DNA of 64,000 nt from Streptacidiphilus jiangxiensis (GTDB lineage: Bacteria > Actinomycetota > Actinomycetes > Streptomycetales > Streptomycetaceae). The translations under genes and the position numbers were made by a program. The notes under the pieces were generated by a model. It was not told where the DNA came from. It worked only from the letters and a program-made list of their open reading frames with translations, and searched no databases. The number at the start of each line of letters is the position of its first letter. Position 1 is the first letter of the stretch. Location: assembly GCF_900109465.1 (NCBI RefSeq), contig NZ_FOAZ01000019.1, positions 124,001 through 188,000 of the forward strand. The letters are read 5' to 3'. Shown here piece by piece: positions 15,612 to 24,199 of this stretch.

Positions 15612-16784
15612 TTAGAGTCCGATCGATTTGGAGGCAACGGGGTTTTCCCTCGGCCCACCCCGTGGCCCGGCCCCGGGCCCGCCGTCGCCGTCGCCGTCGA
15701 CATCGCCGCCCACAGCGGCGCCACGGCGGTTGCGCAGCTCGGAGCCGAGCAGGGCGAGGGCGATGAAGGCGACACCGATCAGGCCGGTGACGACCTCGGG
15801 GATCGCGTACCTGATCGAGGCCATCAGGATCACGGCGAGGGCGCCGATGGCGTAGTGCGCGCCGTGCTCCAGGTAGACGTAGTCGTCCAGGGTGCCCTGC
15901 CGGACCAGGTGGACGGTGAGCGAGCGGATGTAGACCGCGCCGATGCCGAGGCCCAGGGCGATCTGGAAGATGTTCTGGCTGATCGCGAACGCGCCGACGA
16001 CGCCGTCAAAGGAGAAGGAGGCGTCAAGGATCTCCAGATAGACGAAGAGCACGAAGGCGGCCTTGCCGGCGACGCGCACGGCGGAACGGGCCGAGGACGC
16101 CGCGGCGGCCGGCTCGGCGTCGGAGCCGTCCTCGTCGGGCATGCCGACGGACTCGAAACGTTCCGCCAGGCCGGTCGCGAGCAGATAGGTGGCCAGACCC
16201 GCGATGCCGGCCACGAGGACGGTCTGCGCGTTGTCACCCGCGAAGAAGTGGGCGGCGAGCAGCAGGACGCCGAGCGAGAGGACGACCGGCAGCCGGTCCA
16301 TCCGGCCCACGCGCTCCATGACGCGCTCCAGCGGCGCGATCCAGCGGATCTCCTTCTCCCCGCAGAGGAACTCCAGGAAGATCATCAGCAGGAAGACCGC
16401 GCCGAAGGCGGCGATCGCCGGGTGGGCGGCGTCGAGGTGCTCGGCGTAGCTGCGGCCGTGGTACGTCCGCGAGGAGTCGAGGGCCAGCTCGAGCACCGTG
16501 AACGGGGCGATGTGCGCGGTGAGGCCGACGACGACGAGCGGAAAGACGAGCCGCATCCCGAAGACCGCGACGAGCACGCCGACCGTCAGGAAGATCCGCT
16601 GCCAGAACCCGCTCATCCGACGCAGGACGGTCGCGTTGATCACGGCGTTGTCGAAGGAGAGGGAGATCTCCAGGACCGACAGGACCAGGACGATCCCGAA
16701 GCCGCTCGCTCCCCACAGGTACGCGGCCGCTGCCAGCCCCAGCAAGGTGATCCCGAAGGACCAGCCGAAGGTGCGGAGGAACAC
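15612..16784 (-). CDS. DUF475 (TerC-like) membrane protein
   Basis: This ~390-residue polytopic membrane protein has about nine helices. The TerC-like hallmark is in the first third, SVLEISLSFDNAVINATVL, and a second copy of the motif, EILDASFSFDGVVGAFAIS, lies near the middle. Such acidic FDN/FDG motifs are thought to line a metal pathway. I choose the GTG at 16782-16784 (VFLRTFGWSFG) because family proteins begin there and AAGGGG lies upstream. An ATG at 16829 would add 15 residues. It follows the terD gene on the same strand. TerC-like and TerD proteins act together in membrane metal-stress complexes, which supports functional linkage. Confidence 0.85.
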   Translation of the reverse strand: MFLRTFGWSFGITLLGLAAAAYLWGASGFGIVLVLSVLEISLSFDNAVINATVLRRMSGFWQRIFLTVGVLVAVFGMRLVFPLVVVGLTAHIAPFTVLELALDSSRTYHGRSYAEHLDAAHPAIAAFGAVFLLMIFLEFLCGEKEIRWIAPLERVMERVGRMDRLPVVLSLGVLLLAAHFFAGDNAQTVLVAGIAGLATYLLATGLAERFESVGMPDEDGSDAEPAAAASSARSAVRVAGKAAFVLFVYLEILDASFSFDGVVGAFAISQNIFQIALGLGIGAVYIRSLTVHLVRQGTLDDYVYLEHGAHYAIGALAVILMASIRYAIPEVVTGLIGVAFIALALLGSELRNRRGAAVGGDVDGDGDGGPGAGPRGGPRENPVASKSIGL

Positions 16785-16860
16785 CGCGCGCCCACCCCTT
16801 TCACGGCCGACCGGCCGACTGGCCGACACCAGTCGACGCGCCGCGACTCATGACGACTTC

Positions 16861-17439
16861 TTACGAAACATTCACCCCGAAGTCTAGGGCGATCCCTCGC
16901 AGTCCGGTGGCGTACCCCTGGCCAACGGCTCGGAACTTCCACTCGCCCTCGTAGCGGTAGAGCTCGCCGAAGATCATCGCGGTTTCGTCCGACGCCTGTT
17001 CGGACAGGTCGAAGCGGGCGAGCTCGGCCCCGTCGGCCTCGTTGACCACCCGGATGAAGGCGCCGCGAACCTGGCCGAAACTCTGCCTGCGGGGGTCGGC
17101 GTCGTAGATGGAGACCGGAAAGACGATCTTGTCGACCTGGGTGGGCACCAGGGCGAGCTGGACCGTGATCACCTCGTCGTCCTCGGCGCCGCTGCCGCCG
17201 CGGACGTCGTCGCCGTGGTGCTCGACCGAGCCCTCCGGGCTCTTGAGGTGGTTGTAGAAGACGAAGTACTCGTCCCCGAGGACGCGGCCACCGGAGCAGA
17301 GCAGCGCACTGGCGTCCAGGTCGAACGGCGCACCGGTCGTCGAGCGGGCCTGCCAGCCCAGCCCGATCCGCACCGCCGTCAGATGCGGTGCCGCCTTCGA
17401 GAGTGAGACGTTGCCGCCTTTGGCCAGCGTGACGCCCAT
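16861..17439 (-). CDS. terD: TerD-family calcium-binding stress protein
   Basis: This 192-residue protein is a canonical full-length TerD. It starts MGVTLAKGGNVSLSK, then FDLDASALLCSGGRVLGDEYFVFYNHLKSPEG (split here as FDLDASALL and FVFYNHLKSPEG). D-DDEVITVQLALVPTQVDKIVFPVSIYDAD-type core follows, then ELARFDLSE, GELYRYEGEWKFRAVGQGY and the terminal LDFGVNVS. The conserved aspartates bind calcium in solved relatives. It is cytosolic and part of the tellurite/stress response cluster. It lies upstream of and on the same strand as the DUF475 gene with 76 bp between them, probably one transcript. Confidence 0.92.
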   Translation of the reverse strand: MGVTLAKGGNVSLSKAAPHLTAVRIGLGWQARSTTGAPFDLDASALLCSGGRVLGDEYFVFYNHLKSPEGSVEHHGDDVRGGSGAEDDEVITVQLALVPTQVDKIVFPVSIYDADPRRQSFGQVRGAFIRVVNEADGAELARFDLSEQASDETAMIFGELYRYEGEWKFRAVGQGYATGLRGIALDFGVNVS

Positions 17440-17622
17440 GGCTGCTTCCTGCCCCTCTTGCCGCGCGAATCGGCCTTGCCGGCCTCGATCGTAACGGCGT
17501 ATCAGCAGTCAGCACAGGGCCCGCGGGCCCGGGCGAGCCGGGACACCGCGGGCCCTGTACCCACGTCGCACATGGCGCCACGTCGACGGTGCGGCGACGT
17601 CGCGCCGACGTCACACGGACGC

Positions 17623-18081
17623 TCAGATCGACTGCAGCGCCTTCAGGTACTCCTGCTGGTCGCGCGCGTCCGGCAGGCCGTTGACGACGGACCAGCGGAC
17701 GACGCCCTGCTTGTCGATGACGAAGGTGCCGCGCACGGCGCAGCCCTTCTCCTCGTCGAAGACGCCGTAGGCGCGGGACACCTCACCGTGCGGCCAGAAG
17801 TCCGAGAGCAGCGGGTAGGCGAGACCCTCCTGCTCCGAGAAGATGCGCAGCGCGGGCAGCGTGTCGTTGGAGACGGCCAGGATCTGCACGTCGTCGTTCT
17901 GGAACGACGGCAGCTCGCGCTCGATGCTGCAGAGCTCGCCGGTGCAGACGCCGGTGAAGGCGAACGGGTAGAAGACCAGCACCACGTTCTTCTCGCCACG
18001 GAAGTCCGCGAGCGAGACGGACTCACCGTGCTGGTTCTTGAGCGTGAACTCGGGAGCCGGAGAACCGACCTCGATAGCCAT
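17623..18081 (-). CDS. AhpE/BCP-type peroxiredoxin
   Basis: This 152-residue thiol peroxidase starts MAIEVGSPAPEFTL. The active site is PFAFTGVCTGELCSIERE, with peroxidatic C46 in a T-x2-C setting and a second cysteine at C51. R near residue 116 (AVRGTFVIDKQG) completes the catalytic set. Length and motifs fit the one-cysteine AhpE group of actinobacteria, which reduces peroxides using mycothiol/mycoredoxin. The extra C51 leaves an atypical two-cysteine mechanism possible. The ATG at 18079-18081 is used because the long upstream frame antisense to other sequence is not protein-like. The neighbours TerD and DUF3052/AceE are usual for this gene in Streptomyces. Confidence 0.88.
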   Translation of the reverse strand: MAIEVGSPAPEFTLKNQHGESVSLADFRGEKNVVLVFYPFAFTGVCTGELCSIERELPSFQNDDVQILAVSNDTLPALRIFSEQEGLAYPLLSDFWPHGEVSRAYGVFDEEKGCAVRGTFVIDKQGVVRWSVVNGLPDARDQQEYLKALQSI

Positions 18082-18167
18082 GCGAAAACCCCTCATCGTC
18101 GTAGGCCGTGCCGAGGCCAATCCTGCCATGCGCGTCCGGGCGCTCCGGAGCTGACCACGATGAACAC

Positions 18168-19088
18168 TCAGCGCAGGCCCGGCAGGCGGCCCAGGAGCGA
18201 GACCGCGCCCACGGCCTTGCGCAGCAGCGGGCCGCCGGGGAGGTTCGGCACCTGGTCGACCAGGGGGGCCAGGGCGAGGAGGCCGCCGACGCGGCGCAGC
18301 CGGATCTCGCCGCGGGCGAGCATCGCGGGGACGGAGCCGGTGCTCACCAGCAGGTGGCGGGCCGCACCCTCGACGCCGGGGAGGTCGTCGGCCGGCTCGC
18401 GGCGGCGCGTGCGCCAGCCGTCCGCGTCCGCGGTGAAGACCCAGCCCAGGCCGCCGTCCGGCTCCCACAGGCCCGCCGACGCGGGGATCCGGGACCGCCA
18501 CGCCAGAGCGCCCACGACGTCGACCATCGCGGCGAGGCCCGCGTCGGCGAGCGGCGGCGGGACGGAACCGGTGGCGGTCTGCACGGCCTGGGCGGCCTCG
18601 TGGCCCATCGCGTGGATCTGGGTCAGCACGGGCAGGGGGCCGAGCGGCGAGTCGACGATCCGGCGGCCCAGCTCCGGGACGGCCAGCACCTCGTCGAGCG
18701 CGGCAGCGACCCTCTCGCGTGCCTCGGCGAGCGCGGCGAGGATCTCCTCCCGCGACGGATCGAACGGCTTCGGCCGCCGCTCGGGCACCGGCAGCCCGTG
18801 CGCCGCGGCCATCACCGCGCCCAGCACCGGCCTTCCCGGCCACGACCCCAACTCGGCCAACACTCTCAGGTCCCCGGCCGCGCCTGCGCCTCCGTCCGCG
18901 CGCTCGTCCGCGCCCCCGTCCGCGGCTTCGTCCGCGCGCTCGTCCGCGCGCTCGGCCGCGCCTTCGTCGGCCTGGGCGGCGGTCAGGGCCGCGTCCCAGC
19001 CGCCGAGGATGCGGGCGCGCAGGGTGTCCGGGGGTTCGTCGGCGACGCCACGTGGGCCGTGGAGGACCGGTTGGTGATCTTCTCCCAT
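18168..19088 (-). CDS. DinB / maleylpyruvate-isomerase-like protein
   Basis: This ~306-residue protein resembles mycothiol-dependent maleylpyruvate-isomerase family proteins with a DinB-like four-helix bundle. Helices include REEILAALAEARERVAAALDE, and the segment IHAMGHEAAQAVQTATG provides the histidines expected near the metal site. WEPDGGLGWVFTADADGW opens a C-terminal beta domain. An Ala/Asp/Glu/Arg low-complexity insert (ADERADEAADGGADERADGG) interrupts the N-terminal region. The ATG at 19088 is tentative; 19124 is also possible. Activity and thiol dependence are not established by sequence. It lies between the peroxiredoxin and DUF3052 genes on the same strand. Confidence 0.55.
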   Translation of the reverse strand: MGEDHQPVLHGPRGVADEPPDTLRARILGGWDAALTAAQADEGAAERADERADEAADGGADERADGGAGAAGDLRVLAELGSWPGRPVLGAVMAAAHGLPVPERRPKPFDPSREEILAALAEARERVAAALDEVLAVPELGRRIVDSPLGPLPVLTQIHAMGHEAAQAVQTATGSVPPPLADAGLAAMVDVVGALAWRSRIPASAGLWEPDGGLGWVFTADADGWRTRRREPADDLPGVEGAARHLLVSTGSVPAMLARGEIRLRRVGGLLALAPLVDQVPNLPGGPLLRKAVGAVSLLGRLPGLR

Positions 19089-19171
19089 GCCGCCATTCTG
19101 CCGCCGGGCCCGCAGGCCCGGCATTTCGGCCTCCCGCTCCGGTTTCGCGAGTTTCGCGCGAAGCGAAACAG

Positions 19172-19208
19172 GAGCGGGCCCGGACGGATGATCCGTCCGG
19201 GCCCGCTC
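19172..19208 (-). terminator. strong hairpin after DUF3052 gene
   Basis: GAGCGGGCCCGGACGGAT (19172-19189) and ATCCGTCCGGGCCCGCTC (19191-19208) are perfect reverse complements with almost no loop, so the real stem is about 15 bp around GATGATC. It lies 45 bp beyond the DUF3052 stop and before the DinB-like gene, and probably ends the DUF3052 transcript. Confidence 0.75.
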
Positions 19209-19252
19209 TGTGTCGTTTCGGGAGATTCAGCTCGGGATTCTCAGCGGGAGCG

Positions 19253-19699
19253 TCAGCGCTTGCCGGCCTTCGCGGCCTTCGGCGTGGCCAGGCGGACCGC
19301 CGACCACTCCTTGCTGACCGCAGCCGTCACGGTCTGCGACAGACCGGCCGTCTGGGCGGCGTCTGCGATGTCATGGGCCTCGACGTGGCCGTCGCGCCCG
19401 GTCTTCGGAGTGAGCAGCCAGACCAGGCCGCCCTCCACCAGGTACTCCTGGGCATCGACGAGGGAGTCGGTGAGATCTCCGTCTTCGCTGTCCTCGCGGA
19501 ACCACATCAGCACGACGTCGGCGACGTCGTCGTAGTCCTCGTCGACGAGCTCGGTGCCGGTGAGTTCCTCGACGGACTCACGCAGCTCCTGGTCGACGTC
19601 GTCGTCGTAACCGAGCTCCTGGACCACCTGTCCGGCCTCAAGGCCCAGCCGACGTGCCTGGCTGGTCTTGTCCTCCGCGGGGTCCGCGGTCGCGCTCAC
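19253..19699 (-). CDS. DUF3052 protein
   Basis: This 148-residue acidic protein matches DUF3052. It has ARRLGLEAGQVVQELGYDDD at the start and a central ELVDEDYDDVADVVLMWFRE. GGLVWLLTPKTGRDGHVE follows, and the C-terminus is LSQTVTAAVSKEWSAVRL. The family is actinobacterial, small and cytosolic, with no established function, and it commonly sits divergent to the pyruvate dehydrogenase E1 gene, as here. The fold is probably related to small Rossmann-like methyltransferase remnants, but that is a guess. The ATG at 19699 follows a reasonable GGAGG-type ribosome-binding site. Confidence 0.85.
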   Translation of the reverse strand: MSATADPAEDKTSQARRLGLEAGQVVQELGYDDDVDQELRESVEELTGTELVDEDYDDVADVVLMWFREDSEDGDLTDSLVDAQEYLVEGGLVWLLTPKTGRDGHVEAHDIADAAQTAGLSQTVTAAVSKEWSAVRLATPKAAKAGKR

Positions 19700-20248
19700 G
19701 GGAATTGCCTCCTATATCCGACCCTGAATCTGGAACCAGGGCTGTGCCGGTAGTCCACACGGGCGCGGCGCGGAGCGCAAGTACCCGGCAGCCGATCGGG
19801 CCCTGGTCACGGTGCGTCGCGGGGCGACACGCCGTGGGGCGTGACCGGTATCACGCCCTTTTGCCCCAGTATCTCCGGCACGCGTGGTTCCGCGCAGCGG
19901 ATTGCCCTTCCCCTTACCCGCCGTAGGCGATGCTCACTCCTGGTAGGGGCTCGACCCCGTGGACGTCTCACCAGTCGACCATGTGACCGACTAGTCCTTG
20001 ACCAGGCGTAGAGTCTCCTGTTGGCCCTCCCCAGCCTGCCCACTCCACAACGTTGTGGGGAACGGTCGGGCCACCTCGTCGTGCGACACCGCGCAGCAGA
20101 CGGGACCGGGTCGATTGCCCCTAAGGGATTACTCCCACAAAGGGCGCGAAACGGTTACTCATGGGTAGAGATGACGTTTCTCCCCTTGCGGTCCACGATG
20201 GAGGCGGCGCGACACCCTCCCGCAACGACCGACAAGTGAAGGAACAGC
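19700..20248. promoter_or_regulatory. aceE: divergent DUF3052/aceE regulatory region
   Basis: This 549-bp gene-free stretch should hold the promoters of both divergent genes. The best single element is the perfect 14-bp palindrome CCACAACGTTGTGG at 20045-20058, about 190 bp before the aceE start, a plausible operator. Several shorter G/C inverted repeats (for example CGGGGCGACACGCCG near 19820) are weaker. A TTGACC at 19998 has no matching -10 at proper spacing, so I do not call a promoter. AAGGAA at 20239-20244 is the aceE ribosome-binding site. Confidence 0.45.
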
Positions 20249-22999
20249 GTGGCTTCCGGATCCGATCGCAACCCGATCATCATTGGCGGCCTGCCCAGCC
20301 AGGTCCCGGACTTCGATCCCGAGGAGACCAGCGAATGGCTGGACTCCCTCGACGCCGCCGTCGACGAGCGCGGCCGTGAGCGCGCCCGCTACCTCATGCT
20401 GCGGCTGATCGAGCGCGCCCGCGAGCGGCGCGTGGCCGTGCCGGAGATGCGCAGCACGGACTACGTCAACACCATCGCCACCAAGGACGAGCCGTTCTTC
20501 CCCGGCAACGAGGAGATCGAGCGCAAGGTCCTCAACGCGACCCGCTGGAACGCGGCCGTGATGGTCTCCCGTGCGCAGCGCCCGGGTATCGGCGTCGGCG
20601 GCCACATCGCCACCTTCGCCTCCTCCGCGTCGCTGTACGACGTGGGCTTCAACTACTTCTTCAAGGGCAAGGACGCCGACGGCGCCTCCGGCGACCAGAT
20701 CTACTTCCAGGGTCACGCCTCGCCGGGCATCTACGCCCGCGCGTACCTGTTGGACCGACTGAGTGAGCAGCAGCTCGACAGCTTCCGCCAGGAGCACTCG
20801 CGCGCGCCGTTCGGCCTGTCCAGCTACCCGCACCCGCGGAACATGCCCGACTTCTGGGAGTTCCCGACCGTCTCCATGGGTCTCGGCCCCCTGGGTGCCA
20901 TCTACCAGGCGCGGATGAACCGCTACCTGGAGAACCACGGCATCAAGGACACCTCCGACTCGCGCGTGTGGGCCTTCCTCGGCGACGGCGAGATGGACGA
21001 GGTCGAGTCGCTCGGCCAGCTCTCCATCGCCGCGCGAGAGGGCCTGGACAACCTGACCTTCGTGGTCAACTGCAACCTGCAGCGCCTGGACGGCCCGGTC
21101 CGCGGCAACGGCAAGATCATCCAGGAGCTGGAGTCGATCTTCCGCGGGAACGGCTGGAACGTCATCAAGCTCATCTGGGACCGCACCTGGGACCCGCTGC
21201 TGGGCCAGGACCGCGACGGCGTGCTCGTCAACAAGATGAACACCACCCCGGACGGCCAGTTCCAGACCTACGCCACCGAGTCCGGCTCGTACATCCGCGA
21301 GCACTTCTTCGGCGGCGACCTGCGCCTGCGCGCCATGGTCGAGAACATGACCGACGAGCAGATCCAGCACCTGGGCCGCGGTGGCCACGACCACAAGAAG
21401 GTCTACGCCGCGTTCAAGGCCGCGACCGAGCACAAGGGCCAGCCGACCGTCATCCTGGCCCAGACCGTCAAGGGCTGGACGCTCGGCCCGAACTTCGAGG
21501 GCCGCAACGCGACCCACCAGATGAAGAAGCTGACGGTCGAGGACCTCAAGCGCTTCCGTGACCGGCTGCACCTGCCGATCACCGACAAGCAGCTGGACGA
21601 GGGCTACCCGCCCTACTACCACCCGGGCAAGGACTCGGAGGAGATCCAGTACATGCACGACCGCCGTGCGGAGCTCGGCGGTTACATGCCGACCCGCAAG
21701 GTCCGGCCGCGCAAGCTGGAGCTCCCCGGCGACGACGCCTACAAGGTCCTGAAGAAGGGCTCCGGCCAGCAGTCGATCGCCACCACGATGGCCTTCGTCC
21801 GCCTGCTCAAGGACCTGATGCGGGACAAGAACATCGGCAAGCGCTTCGTGACGATCGCGCCGGACGAGTACCGCACCTTCGGTATGGACTCGCTCTTCCC
21901 GTCCGCGAAGATCTACGACCCGATGGGCCAGCAGTACGAGTCGGTCGACCGCGACCTGCTGCTCGCGTACAAGACGTCCCCGCAGGGCCAGATGATCCAG
22001 GACGGCATCACCGAGGCCGGCTCGACCGCCTCGCTGATCGCCGCGGGTTCGTCCTACGCCACCCACGGCGAGCCGCTGATCCCGGTCTACGTCTTCTACT
22101 CGATGTTCGGGTTCCAGCGCACGGGTGACCAGTTCTGGCAGATGGCCGACCAGCTGGCGCGCGGCTTCGTGCTCGGCGCGACCGCCGGCCGCACCACGCT
22201 GACCGGCGAGGGCCTGCAGCACGCCGACGGTCACAGCCAGCTGCTGGCCTCGACCAACCCGGCGGCCGTCAGCTACGACCCGGCCTACGGCTACGAGATC
22301 GCCCACATCGTGCAGGACGGTCTGCGCCGCATGTACGGCAGCAGCGCCGAGCACCCGCACGGCGAGGACGTCTTCTACTACCTCACCGTGTACAACGAGC
22401 CGATCCAGATGCCGGCCGAGCCCGAGAACGTCGACGTCGAGGGCATTCTCAAGGGCGTCCACAAGATCTCGGAGGGGCATGGCGGCCAGGTCCCGGCGCA
22501 GATCCTCGCCTCCGGCGTGGCGGTGCCGTGGGCGCTCGAGGCGCAGCGCATCCTCGCCGAGGAGTGGAACGTCAAGGCCTCGGTCTGGTCGGTGACCTCC
22601 TGGAACGAGCTGCGCCGCGAGGCCGTGGACGTCGAGGAGTTCAACCTGCTGCACCCGGACGAGGAGCAGCGCGTCCCGTTCGTGCAGCGCAAGCTGTCGG
22701 GCGCGGAGGGTCCGTTCGTGGCCGTCTCCGACTGGATGCGCGCGGTGCCGGACCAGATCGCGCGCTGGGTCCCGGGCCAGTACCAGTCGCTGGGCGCCGA
22801 CGGCTTCGGCTTCGCCGACACCCGTGGCGCGGCGCGCCGCTACTTCCACATCGACGCGCAGTCGATCGTGCTGGGCGTGCTGACCGAGCTGGCCAAGCAG
22901 GGCAAGGTCGACCGCACGGCGCTGAAGGCGGCCATCGACCGCTACCAGCTGCTGGACGTCACCGCCGCCCACCCGGGCAACGCCGGCGGCGACGCGTGA
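20249..22999 (+). CDS. aceE: pyruvate dehydrogenase E1 component, homodimeric
   Basis: This 916-residue protein is the decarboxylating E1 subunit of the pyruvate dehydrogenase complex. It converts pyruvate with thiamine diphosphate and passes the acetyl group to the lipoyl E2. The thiamine site [10 protein letters not shown] lies near residues 244-253, with [14 protein letters not shown] closing the GDG-x-N motif. The N-terminal [16 protein letters not shown] and [18 protein letters not shown] blocks and the later [16 protein letters not shown] are all typical of the homodimeric AceE type. Length is as expected (about 890-915). GTG is the start codon, behind AAGGAA. It is monocistronic here and ends in a strong terminator. 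No E2/E3 genes are adjacent, as is usual in Streptomyces. Confidence 0.97.
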   Translation: MASGSDRNPIIIGGLPSQVPDFDPEETSEWLDSLDAAVDERGRERARYLMLRLIERARERRVAVPEMRSTDYVNTIATKDEPFFPGNEEIERKVLNATRWNAAVMVSRAQRPGIGVGGHIATFASSASLYDVGFNYFFKGKDADGASGDQIYFQGHASPGIYARAYLLDRLSEQQLDSFRQEHSRAPFGLSSYPHPRNMPDFWEFPTVSMGLGPLGAIYQARMNRYLENHGIKDTSDSRVWAFLGDGEMDEVESLGQLSIAAREGLDNLTFVVNCNLQRLDGPVRGNGKIIQELESIFRGNGWNVIKLIWDRTWDPLLGQDRDGVLVNKMNTTPDGQFQTYATESGSYIREHFFGGDLRLRAMVENMTDEQIQHLGRGGHDHKKVYAAFKAATEHKGQPTVILAQTVKGWTLGPNFEGRNATHQMKKLTVEDLKRFRDRLHLPITDKQLDEGYPPYYHPGKDSEEIQYMHDRRAELGGYMPTRKVRPRKLELPGDDAYKVLKKGSGQQSIATTMAFVRLLKDLMRDKNIGKRFVTIAPDEYRTFGMDSLFPSAKIYDPMGQQYESVDRDLLLAYKTSPQGQMIQDGITEAGSTASLIAAGSSYATHGEPLIPVYVFYSMFGFQRTGDQFWQMADQLARGFVLGATAGRTTLTGEGLQHADGHSQLLASTNPAAVSYDPAYGYEIAHIVQDGLRRMYGSSAEHPHGEDVFYYLTVYNEPIQMPAEPENVDVEGILKGVHKISEGHGGQVPAQILASGVAVPWALEAQRILAEEWNVKASVWSVTSWNELRREAVDVEEFNLLHPDEEQRVPFVQRKLSGAEGPFVAVSDWMRAVPDQIARWVPGQYQSLGADGFGFADTRGAARRYFHIDAQSIVLGVLTELAKQGKVDRTALKAAIDRYQLLDVTAAHPGNAGGDA

Positions 23000-23019
23000 T
23001 CGCGTAGTACGTAAGCGCC

Positions 23020-23052
23020 AGAGGCTCGGTGACGATTCGTCACCGAGCCTCT
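23020..23052 (+). terminator. aceE terminator
   Basis: AGAGGCTCGGTGACG (23020-23034) and CGTCACCGAGCCTCT (23038-23052) form a perfect 15-bp stem around ATT, 21 bp after the aceE stop, followed by GTGTGTG. It is a convincing intrinsic terminator. Confidence 0.88.
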
Positions 23053-23168
23053 GTGTGTGCTCGGGCCATTTCCTGTGGATTCAGGGAAACCACTCCCCCG
23101 TGGGGTGACAGCTCCTCTACCTTGGCGGGACGCCGACAACAGTCGGTCTCCTGTGCGAGAGGAGCCCC

Positions 23169-23909
23169 ATGCGTACGACTCGTCGCGCCACCGCTCTGTC
23201 CGCCGCACTCCTGGCCGTCCTCGCGACGGCCGCCCCCGCCGTCGCGGTCACCGCCCCCGTGATCGGCAACGGCACCGTGCACAACCTGCACGTCCACCTG
23301 CGCAACAGCTCCAGCTCCAACTGGTCCGGCTTCGCCGCGACCGGCGGGGGCTTCACCAGCATCTCCGCCAGCTGGGTGGAGCCGACCGGCAAGTGCACCA
23401 GCGCCACCACCTACTCCAGCTTCTGGGTGGGCATCGACGGCGACGGCAGCAACAGCGTCGAGCAGACCGGCTCCGAGGTCGACTGCTCGGGCGGCGTGCC
23501 GCAGTACTACTCCTGGTACGAGATGTACCCGGCGTACCCGGTCAACTTCTCGAACACCGTCAGGCCGGGCGACCACTTCACCGGCTCGGTCACCTACAAC
23601 GGCTCCGGCAAGTTCACGATGAAGCTCAGCGACACCACCCAGGGCTGGAGCCGCTCGGTGAGCAAGACCTACTCGCCGGCCCAGCGCTACTCGGTCGAGG
23701 TCATCGCCGAGGCGCCGTCCAGCTCCACGGGCGTGCTGCCGCTGACGAACTTCGGCACGGTCAACTTCACCAACGCAGCTGCCAACGGGCAGGCGTTGGG
23801 CAACTACGGCCCGGACCAGATCAACATGGTCTCCGGCTCCACGACGAAGGCGACCACGTCCTCCCTGTCGGGCGGCGAGAACTTCTCCGTGACGTGGAAG
23901 CACGCCTGA
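23169..23909 (+). CDS. secreted G1-family (eqolisin) peptidase
   Basis: This 246-residue exported protein has a signal peptide at residues 1-~27 (RRATALSAALLAVLATAAPAVA). The mature part fits peptidase family G1, the glutamic endopeptidases first known from fungi. SSSNWSGFAATGGGF is the usual first strand and SASWVEPTGKC follows. FWVGIDGDGSNSVEQTGSE carries the catalytic glutamine (Q99), YSWYEMYPAYP comes next, and YSVEVIAEAPSS holds the catalytic glutamate (E181). Eqolisins are active at acid pH. Two or three cysteines could form a disulfide (KC-x~30-DC). It is monocistronic, between two hairpins. Substrates are extracellular proteins in general. Confidence 0.88.
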   Translation: MRTTRRATALSAALLAVLATAAPAVAVTAPVIGNGTVHNLHVHLRNSSSSNWSGFAATGGGFTSISASWVEPTGKCTSATTYSSFWVGIDGDGSNSVEQTGSEVDCSGGVPQYYSWYEMYPAYPVNFSNTVRPGDHFTGSVTYNGSGKFTMKLSDTTQGWSRSVSKTYSPAQRYSVEVIAEAPSSSTGVLPLTNFGTVNFTNAAANGQALGNYGPDQINMVSGSTTKATTSSLSGGENFSVTWKHA

Positions 23910-23920
23910 TAACCGCTTAG

Positions 23921-23958
23921 CGACGGTGGGTGACGCCCTGGGGCGTCGCCCACCGTCG
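23921..23958 (+). terminator. hairpin after G1 peptidase gene
   Basis: CGACGGTGGGTGACGCC (23921-23937) pairs with GGCGTCGCCCACCGTCG (23942-23958) with a single wobble around CTGG, 11 bp after the stop codon. Beyond it, 23959-24199 is the upstream region of the next gene, and I see no gene there. Confidence 0.82.
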
Positions 23959-24199
23959 TCGTGTGAACGCCTCGTAAGAATCCGGCGCGATTGCCGGTCG
24001 ATTGACGGCCATTGTGATGGTTGTCGCAGTTTGGCTCTCCTTCGTACAGCGTACGCAGCCGGACGATGCCCTTACGCTTGCGCAGAGCGTCTCGCATGGC
24101 GGGCATGTCGCCCCATCGACCCGCTCCCCGCATTCCGCTAGACCTCCGGGCCGCTCGCGCCCGCACGACGGTCGACGGCTTCCCCGAGGAGACACCTGC

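Noticed and set aside
14790-16853. 687-codon plus-strand frame across the methyltransferase and DUF475 genes
   Set aside because: It spans two real genes on the other strand, and its composition is that of a shadow frame.
19998-20014. TTGACC with TAGAGT as an aceE promoter
   Set aside because: The spacing is 5 bp instead of 16-19, so the two words cannot be a -35/-10 pair.
20159-22972. 937-codon open frame on the minus strand opposite aceE
   Set aside because: It lies exactly antisense to a certain gene and has a Val/Arg/Ala-skewed composition typical of the mirror frame in high-G+C DNA.
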